In this document: positions 1-10,066 of the stretch, piece by piece
Layout of the letters: each line of letters starts with the position of its first letter
Position numbering within the stretch: the stretch's first letter is position 1
Source of the DNA: Pantoea agglomerans
GTDB taxonomy: Bacteria; Pseudomonadota; Gammaproteobacteria; Enterobacterales; Enterobacteriaceae
Length of the DNA: 64,000 nt
Direction: 5' to 3'
Assembly: GCF_020149765.1 (NCBI RefSeq)
Contig: NZ_CP083809.1
Location: 1,798,001 to 1,862,000, forward strand
Notes under the pieces: generated by a model
What the model was told of the DNA's origin: nothing
The model's input: only the letters and a program-made list of their open reading frames with translations
Database searches by the model: none
Translations under genes and position numbers: made by a program

Positions 1-1
1 C

Positions 2-538
2 GCCACGGTTCGCCCCACCGAGGGTTCCGATAACGTGCTGGGCATGGGCGGCTTCGACGTCAGCAATAATACCCAGCTCGGCCTGACCTTTACCTGGATG
101 GCCACCGACAATATCGGCGTCGAACTGCTCGCCGCGACGCCGTTCCGCCACAAGGTAGGCCTGGGCGCGACCGGCACCCTGGCGACGGTGCGTCAGCTGC
201 CGCCGACCCTGATGGCGCAGTATTACTTCTTCGACAGCCAGAGCAAGGTGCGTCCCTACGTCGGCGTGGGTATCAACTACACCACCTTTTTCGACACGGA
301 CCTCAATCAGACCGGTCGTGATGCAGGGCTAAGCGATCTCAGCGTGAAAGATTCATGGGGCGTGGCCGGACAGGTCGGGCTCGACTATCAGATTAACCGC
401 GACTGGATGCTGAACGCCTCGCTCTGGTATATGGATATCGACACGGAAGTGAAGTTTAAGGCGGGGGGCAAGCAGCAGAATATCGATACGCGCATCGATC
501 CTTTTGTCTTCTTTTTCGGTGCCGGTTACCGCTTCTGA
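2..538 (+). CDS. ompW: Outer membrane protein OmpW, 3' part
   Basis: This is the C-terminal 178 residues of an OmpW-family eight-stranded outer-membrane beta-barrel, a small porin for hydrophobic molecules. The reading frame is open from the window edge (ATVRPTEG is visible before the first internal GTG), so the true start lies outside. The stretch NNTQLGLTFTWMATDNIGVE and the motif LLAATPFRHK are typical of the family, and the chain ends in the expected aromatic GAGYRF terminus used for outer-membrane insertion. It sits next to the trp operon as in E. coli. The GTG at 35 is an internal codon, not the start. Confidence 0.95.
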   Translation, partial: ATVRPTEGSDNVLGMGGFDVSNNTQLGLTFTWMATDNIGVELLAATPFRHKVGLGATGTLATVRQLPPTLMAQYYFFDSQSKVRPYVGVGINYTTFFDTDLNQTGRDAGLSDLSVKDSWGVAGQVGLDYQINRDWMLNASLWYMDIDTEVKFKAGGKQQNIDTRIDPFVFFFGAGYRF

Positions 539-540
539 TA

Positions 541-570
541 AAAAAGGCCGCGAATCGCTCGCGGCCTTTT
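541..570. terminator. Bidirectional terminator between ompW and the BON lipoprotein
   Basis: A 12-bp perfect stem (542-553 with 559-570, loop of 5) has A-rich and T-rich outer ends, so it can terminate both convergent genes. Confidence 0.85.
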
Positions 571-586
571 AGCTTCTGCGTTCAGG

Positions 587-901
587 TTATTTTATCTGCA
601 TATTGTTCACAACAGACTTCACGCCCTTCACGGTACGGGTCACTTCTACCGCGCGGCTGGCCATCTGCGGCGAGCTGACAAAACCGCTCAGCTGCACGCG
701 GCCCTTAAAGGTTTCCACGTTAATCTCGCGTGATTTGAGTTCATCGTCATTCAGTAGCTGTGCTTTGACTTTGGTGGTGATCACCGTGTCGTCGATATAA
801 CCGCCGGTGCCTTCTTCCTTCGCGGTAGGCGCGCAAGCGCTCAGCGTCAGCGCGACCACAACGGCGACCAGTGCGCCTGCAAGGACTTTAAACAGTTTCA
901 T
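587..901 (-). CDS. BON-domain lipoprotein
   Basis: A 104-residue small secreted protein. It has a signal sequence with a lipobox (LSAC, cysteine about residue 22) followed by one BON domain (about residues 35-104: a TTKVKAQLLND helix, then the VETFKGRVQLSGFV strand pair and the VKGVKSVVNNM end). BON domains bind phospholipid or the cell envelope, as in OsmY and the DolP/YraP proteins. The start chosen is the Met of MKLFKVLAG, with a GGGAGAGA ribosome site just upstream; the longer ORF start lacks one and would bury the signal peptide. It lies downstream of trpA but has its own 145-bp upstream gap, so it is probably transcribed separately. Confidence 0.8.
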   Translation of the reverse strand: MKLFKVLAGALVAVVVALTLSACAPTAKEEGTGGYIDDTVITTKVKAQLLNDDELKSREINVETFKGRVQLSGFVSSPQMASRAVEVTRTVKGVKSVVNNMQIK

Positions 902-1046
902 TGCTTCTCTCCCTGTCTCGAACAAGATGCGCCGTTACCATAACGGCGCGCAAATCAAGTGTGGGCGGGAAAAGCGAAAGCGGCAACGTCGGGATGTAAA
1001 AAAGAGTGAAAAATCATGCTCCCTCAGCGGAGAGAGCATGAAAAGA

Positions 1047-1853
1047 TCAGCGGGTGGCGGCTTTCAGGCTGCTGACGAAAGCGGTCAGTTTTGCCAGCAT
1101 CTCTTCCGGCTGCGCATGGTGCTGCTCAATAATCTTCACGATAGCCGAGCCGGAGATCGCGCCCGCTGCGCCCGCGTCGAGCGCCTCTTTCACCTGCGCG
1201 GGTTCAGAGATGCCGAAACCCTGCAGCGGCGGCGCGGCGTTATACTCGCGCAGTTTGTCGATCAGGCGCTGCAGCGGCAGGCTGCTGGCGCGATTTTCCG
1301 CGCCGGTCACCCCTGCGCGCGACAGCAGATAGGTGTAGCCGCGGCCGTGGGAGGCGACTTCACGCAGCAGATCGTCGCTGGCGTTGGGCGGACAGATAAA
1401 GATCGGCGCGATGCCGTGGCGCAGCGCCGCCTGACGGAAAGGCGCCGACTCTTCCACCGGCACATCCGCCACCAGCACCGAGTCCACGCCCGCTTCAGCG
1501 CAGCGCGCATAGAAGGCGTCGATGCCGTTAGCGAACACCAGGTTGGCGTACATCAGCAGGCCGATGGGCAGATCGGGATATTTGCGACGCACGCTGCTGA
1601 GCAGCTCGAAGCACTGCGCGGTGGTGGTGCCAGCCGCGAAGGCGCGCAGGGTGGCGTTCTGAATGGTCGGGCCATCCGCCAGCGGATCGGAGAAGGGGAT
1701 GCCCAGCTCCAGCGCGTCGGCGCCGCCGGCCACCAGCGCGTCGATGACCTGCAGCGACAGTGCGGGCGAGGGATCGCCCAGCGTGACGAAGGGCACGAAG
1801 GCGCCTTCTTTACTCGCCTGTAAACGCGTAAACAGCTGTTGATAACGCTCCAT
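1047..1853 (-). CDS. trpA: Tryptophan synthase alpha subunit
   Basis: 268 residues, normal length. It cleaves indole-3-glycerol phosphate to indole and glyceraldehyde-3-phosphate, and indole is channelled to TrpB in the alpha2beta2 complex. The catalytic region [20 protein letters not shown] carries both acid residues (Glu about 49 and Asp about 60), and [26 protein letters not shown] is the usual phosphate-binding end of the TIM barrel. Its ATG shares one base with the trpB stop (TGATG), so translation is coupled. Last gene of the trp operon. Confidence 0.98.
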   Translation of the reverse strand: MERYQQLFTRLQASKEGAFVPFVTLGDPSPALSLQVIDALVAGGADALELGIPFSDPLADGPTIQNATLRAFAAGTTTAQCFELLSSVRRKYPDLPIGLLMYANLVFANGIDAFYARCAEAGVDSVLVADVPVEESAPFRQAALRHGIAPIFICPPNASDDLLREVASHGRGYTYLLSRAGVTGAENRASSLPLQRLIDKLREYNAAPPLQGFGISEPAQVKEALDAGAAGAISGSAIVKIIEQHHAQPEEMLAKLTAFVSSLKAATR

Positions 1854-3043
1854 CAGATCTCTCCCTGCGCAGTCAGAATATCGTGAACGGTAAAGATGTC
1901 TTTATCGCCGCGGCCCGAAAGGTTAACCACCAGCAGCTGCTCTTTCTCCGGGTTCTCGCGGATCATCTTCAGCGCATGGGCAAGGGCGTGAGAAGACTCC
2001 AGCGCCGGAATAATGCCTTCCGCGCGGCAGAGTGCTTTAAAGGCGGCCAGCGCTTCATTGTCGGTAATCGACACATAGTCGGCGCGGCCGATGCTGTTAA
2101 GGTGCGCATGCTGCGGGCCGACAGAGGGGAAATCGAGCCCGGCGGAGATGGAGTAGGACTCTTCGATCTGACCCTCTTCGGTCTGCATCATCGGCGACTT
2201 CATGCCGAAATAGATGCCGACGCGGCCATGCTTGAGCGGCGCGCCGTGCTCGCCGGACTCAATGCCGTGTCCGGCCGGTTCGACGCCGATGAGGCCGACG
2301 CTCTCATCATTGATAAAGTCGGCGAACATGCCAATGGCGTTGGAGCCGCCGCCGACGCAGGCGATAACCGCATCCGGCAGGCGACCCTCTTTCTCCAGAA
2401 TCTGCGCTTTGGTCTCTTCGCCGATCATACGCTGGAACTCCCGCACGATGGTCGGGAAGGGGTGCGGACCGGCGGCGGTGCCGAGCATATAGTGCGCGGT
2501 TTCATAGCTGCCGGACCAGTCGCGCAGCGCCTCGTTGCAGGCATCCTTCAGGGTGGCGGAGCCGCTGTGCACCGGGATCACCTCTGCGCCCATCAGACGC
2601 ATGCGGAAGACGTTGGGCGACTGACGCTCCACATCTTTTGCGCCCATATAGATGCGGCACTTCATACCGAGCAGCGCACACGCCAGCGCCGAGGCGACGC
2701 CGTGCTGTCCCGCGCCGGTCTCGGCGATAATTTCGTTTTTACCCATGCGTTTCGCCAGCAGCGCCTGGCCCAGCACCTGGTTGGTTTTGTGCGCGCCGCC
2801 GTGCAGCAGATCTTCGCGCTTCAGGTAGAGGCGCGTTTTGGTGCCTTTGGTCAGGTTGCTGCAGAGGGTCAGCGCCGTCGGGCGGCCCGCATAGTTTTTC
2901 AGCAGGTCGGTGAATTCCGCCTGAAATGCCGGATCTTTCTGCGCCTCGACAAAAGCCGCTTCCAGCTGCTGCAGCGCCGGCATCAGGATTTGCGGCACAT
3001 ACATGCCGCCAAAGTCGCCAAAATAGGGGTTCAGTAAAGTCAT
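1853..3043 (-). CDS. trpB: Tryptophan synthase beta subunit
   Basis: 396 residues. A PLP enzyme that condenses indole with serine to give tryptophan. The PLP lysine is in [12 protein letters not shown] (about residue 87) and the glycine-rich phosphate loop is [10 protein letters not shown]. The start is [13 protein letters not shown], preceded by AAGGAAGATATCACC; the frame runs 30 codons further upstream, but that stretch overlaps trpC and matches nothing in the family. It lies about 43 bp after trpC and overlaps trpA by one base, which keeps alpha and beta subunits equimolar. Confidence 0.98.
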   Translation of the reverse strand: MTLLNPYFGDFGGMYVPQILMPALQQLEAAFVEAQKDPAFQAEFTDLLKNYAGRPTALTLCSNLTKGTKTRLYLKREDLLHGGAHKTNQVLGQALLAKRMGKNEIIAETGAGQHGVASALACALLGMKCRIYMGAKDVERQSPNVFRMRLMGAEVIPVHSGSATLKDACNEALRDWSGSYETAHYMLGTAAGPHPFPTIVREFQRMIGEETKAQILEKEGRLPDAVIACVGGGSNAIGMFADFINDESVGLIGVEPAGHGIESGEHGAPLKHGRVGIYFGMKSPMMQTEEGQIEESYSISAGLDFPSVGPQHAHLNSIGRADYVSITDNEALAAFKALCRAEGIIPALESSHALAHALKMIRENPEKEQLLVVNLSGRGDKDIFTVHDILTAQGEI

Positions 3044-3086
3044 GGTGATATCTTCCTTTTGGGCCCGCCGCAGCGGACCTGACAAA

Positions 3087-4448
3087 TCAGTAGGCGCGCA
3101 GCGTGCGGAAAACCGCCGCGATTTTGCTGGCATCTTTAATGCCGGGCGCGCTTTCTACGCCGGAGTTGAAGTCGAGGCCCGCGCAGCCGAGGCGCGCCGC
3201 TTCGACGCAGTTATCCGCCCCCAGGCCGCCAGCAAGCAGCACATTACTTAACTCCTGGTCCTGCAGCAGCGACCAGTCAAAACGTTCGCCGCTGCCGCCG
3301 TTGCCGTTGTCAAAAACGTAGCGGTCGACGTGCGGCCAGTCCCGCGCGGGCAGCGCGCTTTGAATGCTCAGTGCTTTCCAGATGGCGACGGTGGCCGGAA
3401 GTGCGGCGCGCAGCTGCGCCACATAGTCGCGATCTTCGTCGCCGTGCAGCTGAACGGCGCTGAGCTGAAGGGTGTCGGCAAGCGTGACAACGTCACTGAT
3501 GGCGGCATTGCGGAACACGCCCACGTAGCGCAGCGGCGCGCCCGCTATCACCTGCCGCGCCTGCGCTGCGTCGATGCGGCGCGGCGATCCTTCGGCGAAG
3601 ATCAGGCCGCCGTGAAGCGCGCCAGCCTCAAAGGCAGCGCGCGCATCTTCCGCACGCGTCAGGCCGCACACTTTGTTGTCGCCCAGCAGCACGCGGCGCA
3701 CCGCGCCCGCTAAATCGCGCTCTTCCATCAGCGCCGAGCCGATCAGAAAGCCGTTAGCGAAGTGGCTCAGCTCGCGCACCTGTGCATAGTTATGAATGCC
3801 CGATTCGCTGATCACCGTGACGCCGTGCGACAGGCGCGGCGCCAGCTGGCGCGTGCGGTTGAGATCGATCGACATATCGCGCAGATCGCGGTTATTGATG
3901 CCGACAACTTTCGCTTCCAGCGCAATGGCGCGCTCCAGCTCCGCTTCGTTGCTGACCTCGGTCAGCACGCCCATCTTCAGGCTGTGCGCCACGGCAGCCA
4001 GCTGGCGATACTCGTCATCACTCAGCACCGAGAGCATCAGCAGCACTGCGTCCGCCTGATAGTGGCGCGCCAGATAGATCTGATAAGGGTCGATAATAAA
4101 GTCTTTACACAGCACCGGCTGCGTGAGCGCCGCGCTGACGATCGGCAGAAAATCGAAGCTGCCCTGGAAATATTTCTCATCGGTCAGCACCGATACGGCA
4201 GAGGCGTAGTGGCGATAGATACCCGCAATAGCCGCCGGATCGAAATCTTCACGGATCAGCCCTTTAGAAGGGGATGCTTTCTTGCACTCCAGAATAAACA
4301 CGGTGCGGGCACCCTGCAGCGCATGATAAAAGCTGCGAGAGGCGGGCTGCACGTCATTCTGAAAGGAGGCGAGCGGCTGCTGTGCCTTGCGCGCTTCAAC
4401 CCACTGCGCTTTGTCCTGAACAATCTTCTCTAAAATTGTACCTTGCAT
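3087..4448 (-). CDS. trpC: Bifunctional indole-3-glycerol-phosphate synthase / phosphoribosylanthranilate isomerase
   Basis: 453 residues, the enteric fused form. The N-terminal half (about 1-255) is indole-3-glycerol-phosphate synthase, with [15 protein letters not shown] near residue 50 and VISESGIH. The C-terminal half (about 256-453) is phosphoribosylanthranilate isomerase, starting [11 protein letters not shown] and ending with a phosphate-binding [15 protein letters not shown]. It carries out two consecutive steps of tryptophan synthesis. Two bases separate it from the trpD stop. Confidence 0.98.
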   Translation of the reverse strand: MQGTILEKIVQDKAQWVEARKAQQPLASFQNDVQPASRSFYHALQGARTVFILECKKASPSKGLIREDFDPAAIAGIYRHYASAVSVLTDEKYFQGSFDFLPIVSAALTQPVLCKDFIIDPYQIYLARHYQADAVLLMLSVLSDDEYRQLAAVAHSLKMGVLTEVSNEAELERAIALEAKVVGINNRDLRDMSIDLNRTRQLAPRLSHGVTVISESGIHNYAQVRELSHFANGFLIGSALMEERDLAGAVRRVLLGDNKVCGLTRAEDARAAFEAGALHGGLIFAEGSPRRIDAAQARQVIAGAPLRYVGVFRNAAISDVVTLADTLQLSAVQLHGDEDRDYVAQLRAALPATVAIWKALSIQSALPARDWPHVDRYVFDNGNGGSGERFDWSLLQDQELSNVLLAGGLGADNCVEAARLGCAGLDFNSGVESAPGIKDASKIAAVFRTLRAY

Positions 4449-4450
4449 GG

Positions 4451-5455
4451 TTATCCTCTTGCTGCCAGAGCGACAACGCGTTCATAGGCCTGTCCGCTGC
4501 GGATAGCCTGAAGCGCACGCTGCGCGTTTTCACGCAAATCTTCATGGCCGAACACTTTTAATAACATCGCCACGTTGACGGCGACCGCTTCCTCATGGGC
4601 CTGCTGGCCATTACCCTGAAGTAAACGCGTCAGAATGTCACGGTTTTCTTCCGGCGTGCCGCCCGCCAGCGCTTCCTTGGGATGGAAGCCGAAACCAAAG
4701 TCTTCCGGTGTGAGCTGATAGCGGGTGATCTCGCCGTCGCGCAGCTCGGCAACGTGGGTTTCGCTGTGCAGCGCCACCTCGTCCATGCCGCCGCCGTGTA
4801 CCACCGCGGCGCGCTGGTAGCCCAGCACCTTCAGCGTCTGGGCGATCGGCAGCACCAGCTCGGGACTGTAGACGCCAATCACCGCCAGCGGCGGCCGCGC
4901 CGGATTGATCAGCGGGCCGAGCACGTTGAACAGCGTGCGGGTTTTCAGCTGCTGGCGCACCGGCATGGCGTGGCGAAAGCCGGTGTGATACTGCGGCGCG
5001 AACAGGAAGCAGACGTTGAGATCGTCCAGCGCCGCGCGCGCCTGCTCAGCGGGCATATCCAGGCTGATGCCGAACGCCGCCAGCAGATCGGAGGAGCCCG
5101 ACTTGCTGGAGACGCTGCGGTTGCCGTGCTTCGCCACTTTCAGCCCGCAGGTGGCAGCGACAAAGGCGCTGGCGGATGAGATATTGATGCTGTTGCTGCC
5201 GTCCCCGCCGGTGCCGACGATATCGGCAAAGGCGTAGTTCGGCCGCGGAAAAGGCCGGGCATCTTCCAGCAGCGCGCTGGCCGCACCGGCAATCTCCTGC
5301 GGCGATTCGCCGCGCACCTTCATGGCGATGAGCGCGGCGGCGAGCTGGGTGGGCTCCAGCTGGCCGGTAATAATAGCGCTGAACAGCTGATGGCTTTCGC
5401 CCTGAGTCAGCGACTGCGCCTGATAAAGTTTTTCCAGGATGGCATGCATGATCAT
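4451..5455 (-). CDS. trpD: Anthranilate phosphoribosyltransferase
   Basis: 334 residues. It transfers phosphoribose from PRPP to anthranilate. The PRPP and Mg-binding motifs [13 protein letters not shown] (about residue 81) and [13 protein letters not shown] are intact. It is a stand-alone gene; in E. coli the glutaminase TrpG is fused to its N-terminus. The ATG at 5455 overlaps the trpG stop (ATGA); a second ATG two codons on gives [10 protein letters not shown], closer to the E. coli domain, so the start could be either. Confidence 0.97.
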   Translation of the reverse strand: MIMHAILEKLYQAQSLTQGESHQLFSAIITGQLEPTQLAAALIAMKVRGESPQEIAGAASALLEDARPFPRPNYAFADIVGTGGDGSNSINISSASAFVAATCGLKVAKHGNRSVSSKSGSSDLLAAFGISLDMPAEQARAALDDLNVCFLFAPQYHTGFRHAMPVRQQLKTRTLFNVLGPLINPARPPLAVIGVYSPELVLPIAQTLKVLGYQRAAVVHGGGMDEVALHSETHVAELRDGEITRYQLTPEDFGFGFHPKEALAGGTPEENRDILTRLLQGNGQQAHEEAVAVNVAMLLKVFGHEDLRENAQRALQAIRSGQAYERVVALAARG

Positions 5456-6045
5456 TCTCCCTGTGATGTCGCCAGCGCCCAGGCCAGCGTCTGCTCCAGC
5501 AGACGAGCGCCCTGAGTGGTCAGGATGGATTCCGGATGGAACTGGAAGCCGCAGACGCGATCGGCGTCGTGGCGTACCGCCATCACCATGCCGTTATAGC
5601 TGGCGTTAACCGTCAGCTCCGCCGGCGTATTGCTGCCCACCAGCGAGTGATAGCGCGCCACCGGCAGCGGATTGCTCAGCCCGGCGAACATCGCTTCGCC
5701 GTCGTGATTAACGGCCGAGGCTTTGCCGTGCAGGATCTCGCCCGCCTGGCCGACATGGCCGCCGTAGGCTTCGACAATCGCCTGGTGGCCGAGACAGATG
5801 CCGATAATCGGCAGGCGACCGCGCAGGGTCTGCAGCAGCTCCGGCATGCAGCCAGCATCCTTCGGCGCGCCCGGACCGGGTGACAGCATCAGCACCGGAT
5901 TCTCCATGCGCTGCAGCCGTTCGGTCAGTACCGACGCCGGGACGTTGTTGCGATAGATCACCACGTTGTGGCCGAAGGCTCGCAGCTGGTCAACGAGGTT
6001 ATAGGTAAAGGAGTCGATGTTATCGAGCAGCAGGATATCGGCCAT
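5452..6045 (-). CDS. trpG: Anthranilate synthase glutamine amidotransferase component
   Basis: 197 residues, a class I glutamine amidotransferase that supplies ammonia to TrpE. The triad is visible: the cysteine of [15 protein letters not shown] and the His and Glu of FQFHPESIL. The oxyanion loop is [12 protein letters not shown]. It is split from trpD with a 4-base overlap, as in Serratia and Erwiniaceae. Its ATG shares one base with the trpE stop, so the complex partners are translationally coupled. Confidence 0.97.
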   Translation of the reverse strand: MADILLLDNIDSFTYNLVDQLRAFGHNVVIYRNNVPASVLTERLQRMENPVLMLSPGPGAPKDAGCMPELLQTLRGRLPIIGICLGHQAIVEAYGGHVGQAGEILHGKASAVNHDGEAMFAGLSNPLPVARYHSLVGSNTPAELTVNASYNGMVMAVRHDADRVCGFQFHPESILTTQGARLLEQTLAWALATSQGE

Positions 6046-7607
6046 CAGAAAATCTCCTTGCAGTGATGGGCGGTCGCGATGGCGCGCAGCACGGCGCGCG
6101 CTTTATTACGGCTTTCGTCCGCTTCGGCCTGTGGATTAGAGTCGAGCACCACGCCGGCACCCGCCTGCACCGTGGCGACGCCATCTTCCACCCAGGCAGA
6201 ACGAATAACGATGCAGGTGTCGAGGTCGCCGCTGGCGGTAAAGTAGCCGACCGCGCCGCCGTAGCTGCCGCGGCGCGTGCCTTCCGCCGCGGCGATCAGC
6301 TGCATGGCGCGCACTTTCGGGGCGCCGCTCAGGGTGCCCATATTCATACAGGCGCGATAGGCGTGCAGCACGTCGAGGTCTTCGCGCAGCGTGCCGACCA
6401 CGCGCGACACCAGATGCATCACGAAGGAGTAGCGGTCGACCTTGGTCAGATCGGCGACGTAGCGGCTGCCCGGCACGCAGATGCGCGCCAGATCGTTGCG
6501 CGCCAGGTCCACCAGCATCAGGTGTTCGGCCAGCTCTTTGTGATCGGTGCGCATCTCCAGCTCAATGCGGCTGTCGAGATCGCGATCCAGCGAGCCGTCG
6601 GCGTGTCGGCCGCGTGGGCGCGTGCCGGCGATCGGGTAGATCTCGATCTGGCGCGTGGTGGCGTCATACTTCAGCGAACTCTCCGGCGAGGCGCCGAACA
6701 GGGCGAAGTCGCGATCCTGCATAAAGAACATATAGGGGCTGGGGTTGCTGTTTTTCAGCGTCTCATAGGCGGCGAGCGGCGACGGGCAGGGCAGCGAAAA
6801 GCGGCGCGACGGCACCACCTGAAAAATTTCGCCGATGCGAATCGCTTCCTGCATTTGCCGTACGGTGTCGCAATAGTCTTCGTCGCTCTGGCTAAGGCTC
6901 AGCGTCATGCGCTCAACCTTCTGCACCGGCAGCGCCGGCGCGGGCTGCAGCATCTGACCGTGCAGCTGCTCGATACGGCTTTGCAGGCGCTGGAATTCGC
7001 TGGTGGAAGGGCAGAACAGGCTCGCCTGCAGCGTGGCGCTGCGCGTCTGGTGATCCAGCACCAGCAGCGTCTCCGCCAGATAGAAACAGTAGTCTGGGCA
7101 GCGCTGCTGATTCTCCAGCGCGGGCAGCGCTTCAAAGCCCGCCACCAGGTCATAAGCGAACAGGCCGCCGAGCAGCACCGCTTCGCGCGCATCCGCTGGC
7201 GCATTGACCAGCTGTGGAATAAGGCGCAGCGCGTCAAAAACCGACAGCGCCTGCAGGCGCGAATCTTCATCCTGCACCGCCTCGACGGACGGGAAGTGCA
7301 GCTCGCGGCCATCCGGGCGCGGTTCAATCTTAACGCTGTCGGGCAGTGCCGCATCGAGCAGCGGCAGCAGCGCGCGGCCGTTCTCGGAAAGGGCCTGCAC
7401 CGTCACGCAGGATCCCAGCGCGCTGACCCGCAGAGCGCTGTCGACAATCAGCAGGCTCTTCAGATTCTGTTTGCTGTCGATATCCGCCGACTCGAGCAGC
7501 AGCGTTGCCGGACGTGCGCCGCATAACTGGTGAAATACTGCGGCCGGATCTTCGCGATAAGGCGCGGTCCCGGTAATCAACTTCACTGTAGGTTTCGCAT
7601 TTGGCAT
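6045..7607 (-). CDS. trpE: Anthranilate synthase component I
   Basis: 520 residues. It converts chorismate to anthranilate with ammonia from TrpG. The N-terminal [11 protein letters not shown] (about residue 35) is the LLES element of the tryptophan feedback site. The chorismate-binding C-terminal half shows [21 protein letters not shown], the [20 protein letters not shown] block and [12 protein letters not shown]. First structural gene of the operon, reached through the trpL attenuator. Confidence 0.98.
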   Translation of the reverse strand: MPNAKPTVKLITGTAPYREDPAAVFHQLCGARPATLLLESADIDSKQNLKSLLIVDSALRVSALGSCVTVQALSENGRALLPLLDAALPDSVKIEPRPDGRELHFPSVEAVQDEDSRLQALSVFDALRLIPQLVNAPADAREAVLLGGLFAYDLVAGFEALPALENQQRCPDYCFYLAETLLVLDHQTRSATLQASLFCPSTSEFQRLQSRIEQLHGQMLQPAPALPVQKVERMTLSLSQSDEDYCDTVRQMQEAIRIGEIFQVVPSRRFSLPCPSPLAAYETLKNSNPSPYMFFMQDRDFALFGASPESSLKYDATTRQIEIYPIAGTRPRGRHADGSLDRDLDSRIELEMRTDHKELAEHLMLVDLARNDLARICVPGSRYVADLTKVDRYSFVMHLVSRVVGTLREDLDVLHAYRACMNMGTLSGAPKVRAMQLIAAAEGTRRGSYGGAVGYFTASGDLDTCIVIRSAWVEDGVATVQAGAGVVLDSNPQAEADESRNKARAVLRAIATAHHCKEIF

Positions 7608-7637
7608 GATGTTCTCTCTGAAATTCGCCTAAAAAAA

Positions 7638-7656
7638 AGCCCGCTTTAAGCGGGCT
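7638..7656 (-). terminator. trp attenuator terminator hairpin
   Basis: Seven-bp GC-rich stem (7638-7644 with 7650-7656) with a 5-base loop, followed on the minus strand by eight T (7630-7637). It lies between the end of trpL and trpE, the position of the 3:4 attenuator hairpin. Confidence 0.92.
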
Positions 7657-7674
7657 CCGGGTCTCTGCATCAGT

Positions 7675-7755
7675 TTACGCAAGAGGGACTGGACGTCGCC
7701 CGTCAGGGGAAACATCGCGCCACCAGCCTGCAGAAAGCATAAAAATCGTCGTCAT
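7675..7755 (-). CDS. trpL: trp operon leader peptide
   Basis: A 26-residue ORF beginning MTTIFMLSAGWWRDV and ending PVPLA. The tandem Trp codons (TGG TGG) at residues 11-12 are the diagnostic feature: ribosome stalling there when charged tRNA-Trp is scarce prevents formation of the terminator at 7638-7656. It lies directly downstream of the trp promoter. It is about twice as long as the 14-residue E. coli leader and continues for 14 residues past the Trp pair. No strong ribosome site is visible in front of the ATG. Confidence 0.88.
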   Translation of the reverse strand: MTTIFMLSAGWWRDVSPDGRRPVPLA

Positions 7756-7785
7756 GAGAGAGGACCCGTTTAGTTGTGAACTTGT

Positions 7786-7819
7786 GTACTAGTTAACGGG
7801 TTCAGGACATAAAAGTCAA
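7786..7819 (-). promoter_or_regulatory. trp promoter with partial TrpR operator
   Basis: On the minus strand TTGACT (7814-7819) and TTAACT (7791-7796) are separated by exactly 17 bases, the same geometry as the E. coli trp promoter. The sequence GTTAACTAGTAC across the -10 box preserves one half of the TrpR operator palindrome (CTAGT); the other half is less conserved. Expected control is TrpR-tryptophan repression plus attenuation. Confidence 0.85.
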
Positions 7820-7887
7820 TACGCTTTTTCACCCGCGCATAAAATCGTTATCATGCTGGCCGCTTCAACGTTCAGCAGGAGTGCCAT

Positions 7888-8772
7888 TTGAACGACATTG
7901 CCCGTTTTCCTCTTTATGATTTACATAGCCATACCCGCGCCTCTGACGGGCTACTGACGCCCGAGGCGCTGGTGCAGCGCGCCGTCGACATGCGCGTCGG
8001 CGTGCTGGCGATTACCGATCACGACAGCGTGGCGGGGGTTGCCGCAGCGCAGCGCGCCGTCAGCGAGCAGGCGCTGCCGCTGAAGGTGCTGGCGGGCGTG
8101 GAGGCATCGACGCTGTGGGAAAACCATGAGATTCATATCGTCGGGCTGAACATCGATATCAGCCACCCGGCGATGATCGCCTTTCTGGCGGAGCAGGCGC
8201 GCTGCCGTCAGGCGCGTGCGGCGCAGATCGCCGAGCGGCTGGAGAAGGCGCGCATCCCCGACGCGCTGGCGGGTGCGGCGCGGCTGGCGGATGGCGGCGT
8301 GATTACGCGCGGCCACTTCGCGCGCTTCTTAATTGAGCAGGGCAAAGCCGACACGGTGGCGCAGGTTTTCAAAAGCTATCTGGCGCGCGGCAAAACCGGC
8401 TATGTTCCGCCGCAATGGTGTACAATTAAACAAGCCATTGATGCCATTCACCATTCTGGCGGCTGCGCGGTGCTGGCGCACCCTGGCCGCTACGGTCTGT
8501 CGGCTAAATGGCTCAAGCGGCTAATCGCACATTTCCGCGAAGCGGGCGGCGACGCCATGGAAGTGGCGCAGTGTCAGCAGGCGCCAAATGAGCGCACGCA
8601 GCTGGCGCAGTACGCCCGCGACGCCGATCTGGCTGGATCGCAGGGTTCCGATTTTCACCAACCCTGTCCGTGGATTGAGCTGGGCCGCAAACTCTGGCTG
8701 CCGGCCGGCGTGGAGCCGGTATGGGAACGTTTCCCGGCGCTGGCGCCCGCAGGCTCTGACGCGGACAGGTGA
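7888..8772 (+). CDS. rnm: 5'-3' exoribonuclease / 3',5'-nucleotide bisphosphatase, PHP family (RNase AM)
   Basis: 294 residues, the E. coli YciV family, a metal-dependent PHP-domain enzyme that removes 3'-phosphates from bisphosphonucleotides and trims RNA 5' ends. Metal ligands are visible in DLHSHTRASDGLLTPEALV (about residue 10), ITDHDSVAG (about 48) and VLAHPGRYG. The start is a TTG with AGCAGGAG upstream. Divergent from trpL, as in E. coli; the intervening 130 bp holds both promoters. yciO follows 13 bp downstream. Confidence 0.93.
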   Translation: MNDIARFPLYDLHSHTRASDGLLTPEALVQRAVDMRVGVLAITDHDSVAGVAAAQRAVSEQALPLKVLAGVEASTLWENHEIHIVGLNIDISHPAMIAFLAEQARCRQARAAQIAERLEKARIPDALAGAARLADGGVITRGHFARFLIEQGKADTVAQVFKSYLARGKTGYVPPQWCTIKQAIDAIHHSGGCAVLAHPGRYGLSAKWLKRLIAHFREAGGDAMEVAQCQQAPNERTQLAQYARDADLAGSQGSDFHQPCPWIELGRKLWLPAGVEPVWERFPALAPAGSDADR

Positions 8773-8785
8773 TACGAGGTTTGTT

Positions 8786-9406
8786 ATGAGTCAACTGTTT
8801 CATATTCACCCGGACAATCCGCAGCCGCGCCTGGTTTCGCAGGCGGTCGACTACCTCAATAAGGGAGGCGTGATTGTCTATCCTACCGATTCCGGCTACG
8901 CGCTGGGCTGCCGTCTGGAAGAGAAAAACGCGCTGGAGCGCATCTGCCGCATTCGTCAGCTGGACGGCAATCACAACTTCACGCTGATGTGCCGCGATCT
9001 GTCGGAAATCTCCAACTATTCGCAGGTGGATAACAGCGCGTTTCGCCTGCTGAAAAACAACACGCCGGGCAGCTACACCTTTATCCTCAAGGCGACCAAG
9101 GTGGTGCCGCGTCGTCTGATGAACGATAAGCGCAAAACCATCGGGCTACGCGTGCCCTCTAACCCGATCGCGCTGGCGCTGCTGGAGGCACTCAACGAGC
9201 CGATGATGTCGACCTCGCTGATCCTGCCGGGCAACGATTTTACCGAATCGGACCCGGAAGATATTCAGCACAGCATCGGCAAGCTGGTCGATTTAATTAT
9301 CGACGGCGGCACGCTGGGCCAGCAGCCGACAACGGTGGTCGATCTTACCAGCGATGCGCCCGCCATCATGCGCGAAGGCTCAGGCGATCCCCGCCCGTTC
9401 CTGTAG
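8786..9406 (+). CDS. yciO: Sua5/YciO/YrdC family protein
   Basis: 206 residues with a YrdC/Sua5-type fold that binds double-stranded RNA and ATP-like ligands. It shows KGGVIVYPTDSGYALGCR (about 25-42) and TIGLRVPSNPIALALLEAL. TsaC relatives make threonylcarbamoyl-AMP for tRNA t6A, but YciO itself is a paralogue of unclear role. The start is the ATG at 8786; the frame extends upstream within rnm without support. Likely co-transcribed with rnm. Confidence 0.93.
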   Translation: MSQLFHIHPDNPQPRLVSQAVDYLNKGGVIVYPTDSGYALGCRLEEKNALERICRIRQLDGNHNFTLMCRDLSEISNYSQVDNSAFRLLKNNTPGSYTFILKATKVVPRRLMNDKRKTIGLRVPSNPIALALLEALNEPMMSTSLILPGNDFTESDPEDIQHSIGKLVDLIIDGGTLGQQPTTVVDLTSDAPAIMREGSGDPRPFL

Positions 9407-9418
9407 CAGCCTGGCTGT

Positions 9419-10066
9419 TCAGGCGCCGCTCTGCGGCGTCTGTTCAATATTCTGTTTCAGCCAGTTTTTAAAGTCGGAATAAGGGATATAAAGCGATACA
9501 TCTTTTAATACCACTCTGCCGCTGCTGCTGCTTTTTATTTCGTCGCTAAAGCCCACAATTACGCCGCCCAGCGTATTATCCGCGTTATAGACCGCGCCGC
9601 CCGACATACCTTTTACTACGCCGGCATTTGACGCCATCGCCATACAGGGTTTTTTATTCCAGCTGTTGCGAATAGCGGTGCGCGCTAAATTACTGCCTGA
9701 CGACTCGACCGGCATAGCGGAAATAAAACTGTAGCCGTACATTTTTACCGGATCGCCGATGGCACCGCTGCGGAATTTCGCCAGCGTGGTCGCGTCGTTT
9801 TTGTGGTAAATAATTGCCAGATCGCAATAGGGGTGATAAGCCTTAACGCGCTGCACGGCAAATTTCGCCACGTGTGCTGCCGTCAGACTATATTCAGGCG
9901 TGATGGGAATGCTGCTGCCCAGCGTGCCAAGGCCGAGAACCGTAGGAATGCCGGTGAAACTTAAGTCCACGTGCTGCATTGCCGTACGGCTGTATTCGGT
10001 ATGGCCCACAGAGCAACCGCTTAAAGCCAGCGCAGCAAACGCCGGCCATAAGAACAGTTTTCTCAT
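9419..10066 (-). CDS. Trypsin-like serine protease lipoprotein
   Basis: A 215-residue protein with a signal sequence and lipobox (LALSGC, Cys about residue 18) and a small chymotrypsin-fold domain. The catalytic triad can be placed: His in LTAAHVAKF, Asp in YCDLAIIYHK and Ser in VVKGMSGGAVYN, the usual GxSGG oxyanion motif. It is therefore probably an active envelope-anchored S1-type protease. The second Met (MRKLFLWPAF) is chosen because AAGA lies before it and it gives a clean signal peptide. It occupies the place of yciQ in E. coli and is convergent with yciO; no partner gene is next to it. Confidence 0.72.
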   Translation of the reverse strand: MRKLFLWPAFAALALSGCSVGHTEYSRTAMQHVDLSFTGIPTVLGLGTLGSSIPITPEYSLTAAHVAKFAVQRVKAYHPYCDLAIIYHKNDATTLAKFRSGAIGDPVKMYGYSFISAMPVESSGSNLARTAIRNSWNKKPCMAMASNAGVVKGMSGGAVYNADNTLGGVIVGFSDEIKSSSSGRVVLKDVSLYIPYSDFKNWLKQNIEQTPQSGA

